Source: Coriobacteriia bacterium
GTDB lineage: Bacteria; Actinomycetota; Coriobacteriia; WRKU01; WQUG01
Length of the DNA stretch: 6,034 nt
Direction: 5' to 3'
Assembly: GCA_009779395.1 (NCBI GenBank)
Contig: WREJ01000073.1
Location: forward strand, 1-6,034
Under the pieces are notes generated by a model. That model saw only the letters and a list, made by a program, of their open reading frames with translations. It was not told the origin of the DNA and made no database searches. Below are positions 5,375 through 6,034 of this stretch, piece by piece. A program made the translations under genes and the position numbers. Each line of letters starts with the position of its first letter. Position 1 is the stretch's first letter.

Positions 5375-6034
5375 TTACTCTTTGTCGTCGGAGGTTTCTT
5401 CGGAAACTTCTTCATCAGCCTTATCATCTTCAGCTGGCTCTTCGGTAGCAGCTTCTTCGGCTTCCTCGACTTCTTCAGCAGCTTCTTCAGCTATTTCAGC
5501 AGCTTCCTCGACTTCTTCGACAAGCTCAACAGCTTCTGCAACCTCTTCAGCTATTTCTTCTGCGATCTCTTCAGCGGCTTCTTCAGCTGCTTCCTCTGCT
5601 GCAGTGCTGGACTCTGACTCTTCCTCATCATCACGCAAGCCGAGACGTTCTCTCTTTTTGATTTCGACGTCAATGCCCAAATCTTCGGCAGCTGCACGCA
5701 TAGACAGCGAGACGCGGCGGCGCTCTTCGTCAATAGTCATAACTTTGACCTTGATTTCATCGCCAACATCGACCACCTGGTCGGGGGTTTCGACATGCCC
5801 GCGCGCCATTTCAGAAATGTGCACCAGACCCTCGACGCTGTTGCCCAGGTCGACAAAAATGCCAAAGGGAACCAGCTTGGTGACCTTGCCGTCAACAATA
5901 GAATCAATCGGGAATTTCGAGATAAGCGCCTTCCAGGGATCCTCTTGCGTCTGCTTTAGACCCAGCGAAATACGCTCGCGCTTGATGTTAACATCCAGTA
6001 CCTTGACCTCGACCTGGTCACCCACTTTAACAAC
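5375..6034 (-). CDS. rpsA: 30S ribosomal protein S1, C-terminal part with acidic tail (cut by right edge)
   Basis: The last 219 codons of a ribosomal protein S1 are present; the reading frame stays open to the right edge, so an apparent GTG start at 6025 is just an internal valine. S1 binds mRNA on the small subunit and helps initiation. Residues 1-33 of the visible part are the end of one S1 (OB-fold) repeat (VGDQVEVKVLDVNIKRERISLGLK). Residues about 43-113 are a complete last repeat: VDGKVTKLVPFGIFVDLG, EGLVHISEM and GDEIKVKVMTID, ending in RRRVSLSMR. After a basic patch (KKRERLGLR, 126-134), about 85 residues are almost only Glu, Ala, Val, Ile and Asp. Actinobacterial S1 proteins often carry a low-complexity C-terminal extension, but this one is long and regular. 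The coding DNA for the tail is correspondingly repetitive. The stop is TAA at 5377 to 5375, followed by a probable terminator. Confidence 0.9.
   Translation of the reverse strand, partial: VVKVGDQVEVKVLDVNIKRERISLGLKQTQEDPWKALISKFPIDSIVDGKVTKLVPFGIFVDLGNSVEGLVHISEMARGHVETPDQVVDVGDEIKVKVMTIDEERRRVSLSMRAAAEDLGIDVEIKKRERLGLRDDEEESESSTAAEEAAEEAAEEIAEEIAEEVAEAVELVEEVEEAAEIAEEAAEEVEEAEEAATEEPAEDDKADEEVSEETSDDKE
5460..5518 (-). repeat. Direct repeats in the DNA of the S1 acidic tail
   Basis: A 17-base unit (5460-5476) recurs exactly at 5502-5518, 42 bases (14 codons) apart. A second 12-base unit at 5486-5497 recurs at 5546-5557, 60 bases apart. Both spacings are multiples of three, so changes in copy number would keep frame. 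They encode blocks such as VEEVEEA and AEEIAEE. Confidence 0.65.

Overview
The window holds five genes, all on the minus strand, packed with short gaps. Read in the direction of transcription (from high to low coordinates) they are: the 3' part of ribosomal protein S1 (rpsA, cut by the right edge), citramalate synthase (cimA), a 12-helix MFS transporter, a surface-anchored protein with Ig-like and MBG-type repeats, and the 5' part of a long bifunctional (p)ppGpp synthetase/hydrolase (rel, cut by the left edge). Most of this is housekeeping. I see no mobile element, CRISPR array, tRNA or rRNA, and no obvious new defence or biosynthetic system.

The organism looks like a Gram-positive actinobacterium, perhaps of the Coriobacteriia. 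This is an inference from three things: S1 ends in a long Glu/Ala-rich tail, the surface protein has a signal peptide, MBG-like repeats and a C-terminal sorting-like anchor, and base composition is roughly balanced. No single gene proves the assignment.

Region 1 (right edge to about 5223): rpsA ends in an acidic tail. The 125-base gap after it holds a long near-perfect inverted repeat nested in an outer imperfect one, plus smaller hairpins, and then a TATAAT box only nine bases before the preferred cimA ATG. Region 2 (5222 to 2362): cimA and the MFS gene overlap by one base (TGATG) and are probably translationally coupled. CimA makes (R)-citramalate from pyruvate and acetyl-CoA, the threonine-independent entry to isoleucine. 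The transporter's substrate is unknown.

Region 3 (2361 to 725): a gap of about 120 bases carries an extended -10 promoter (TGCTATAAT) and a purine-rich ribosome binding site for the surface protein gene. That gene contains a perfect 10-bp hairpin inside its coding sequence. Region 4 (724 to left edge): rel starts 34 bases after the surface protein gene, so it may be co-transcribed or use its own promoter just before the ATG. No gene-free stretch exceeds 125 bases.
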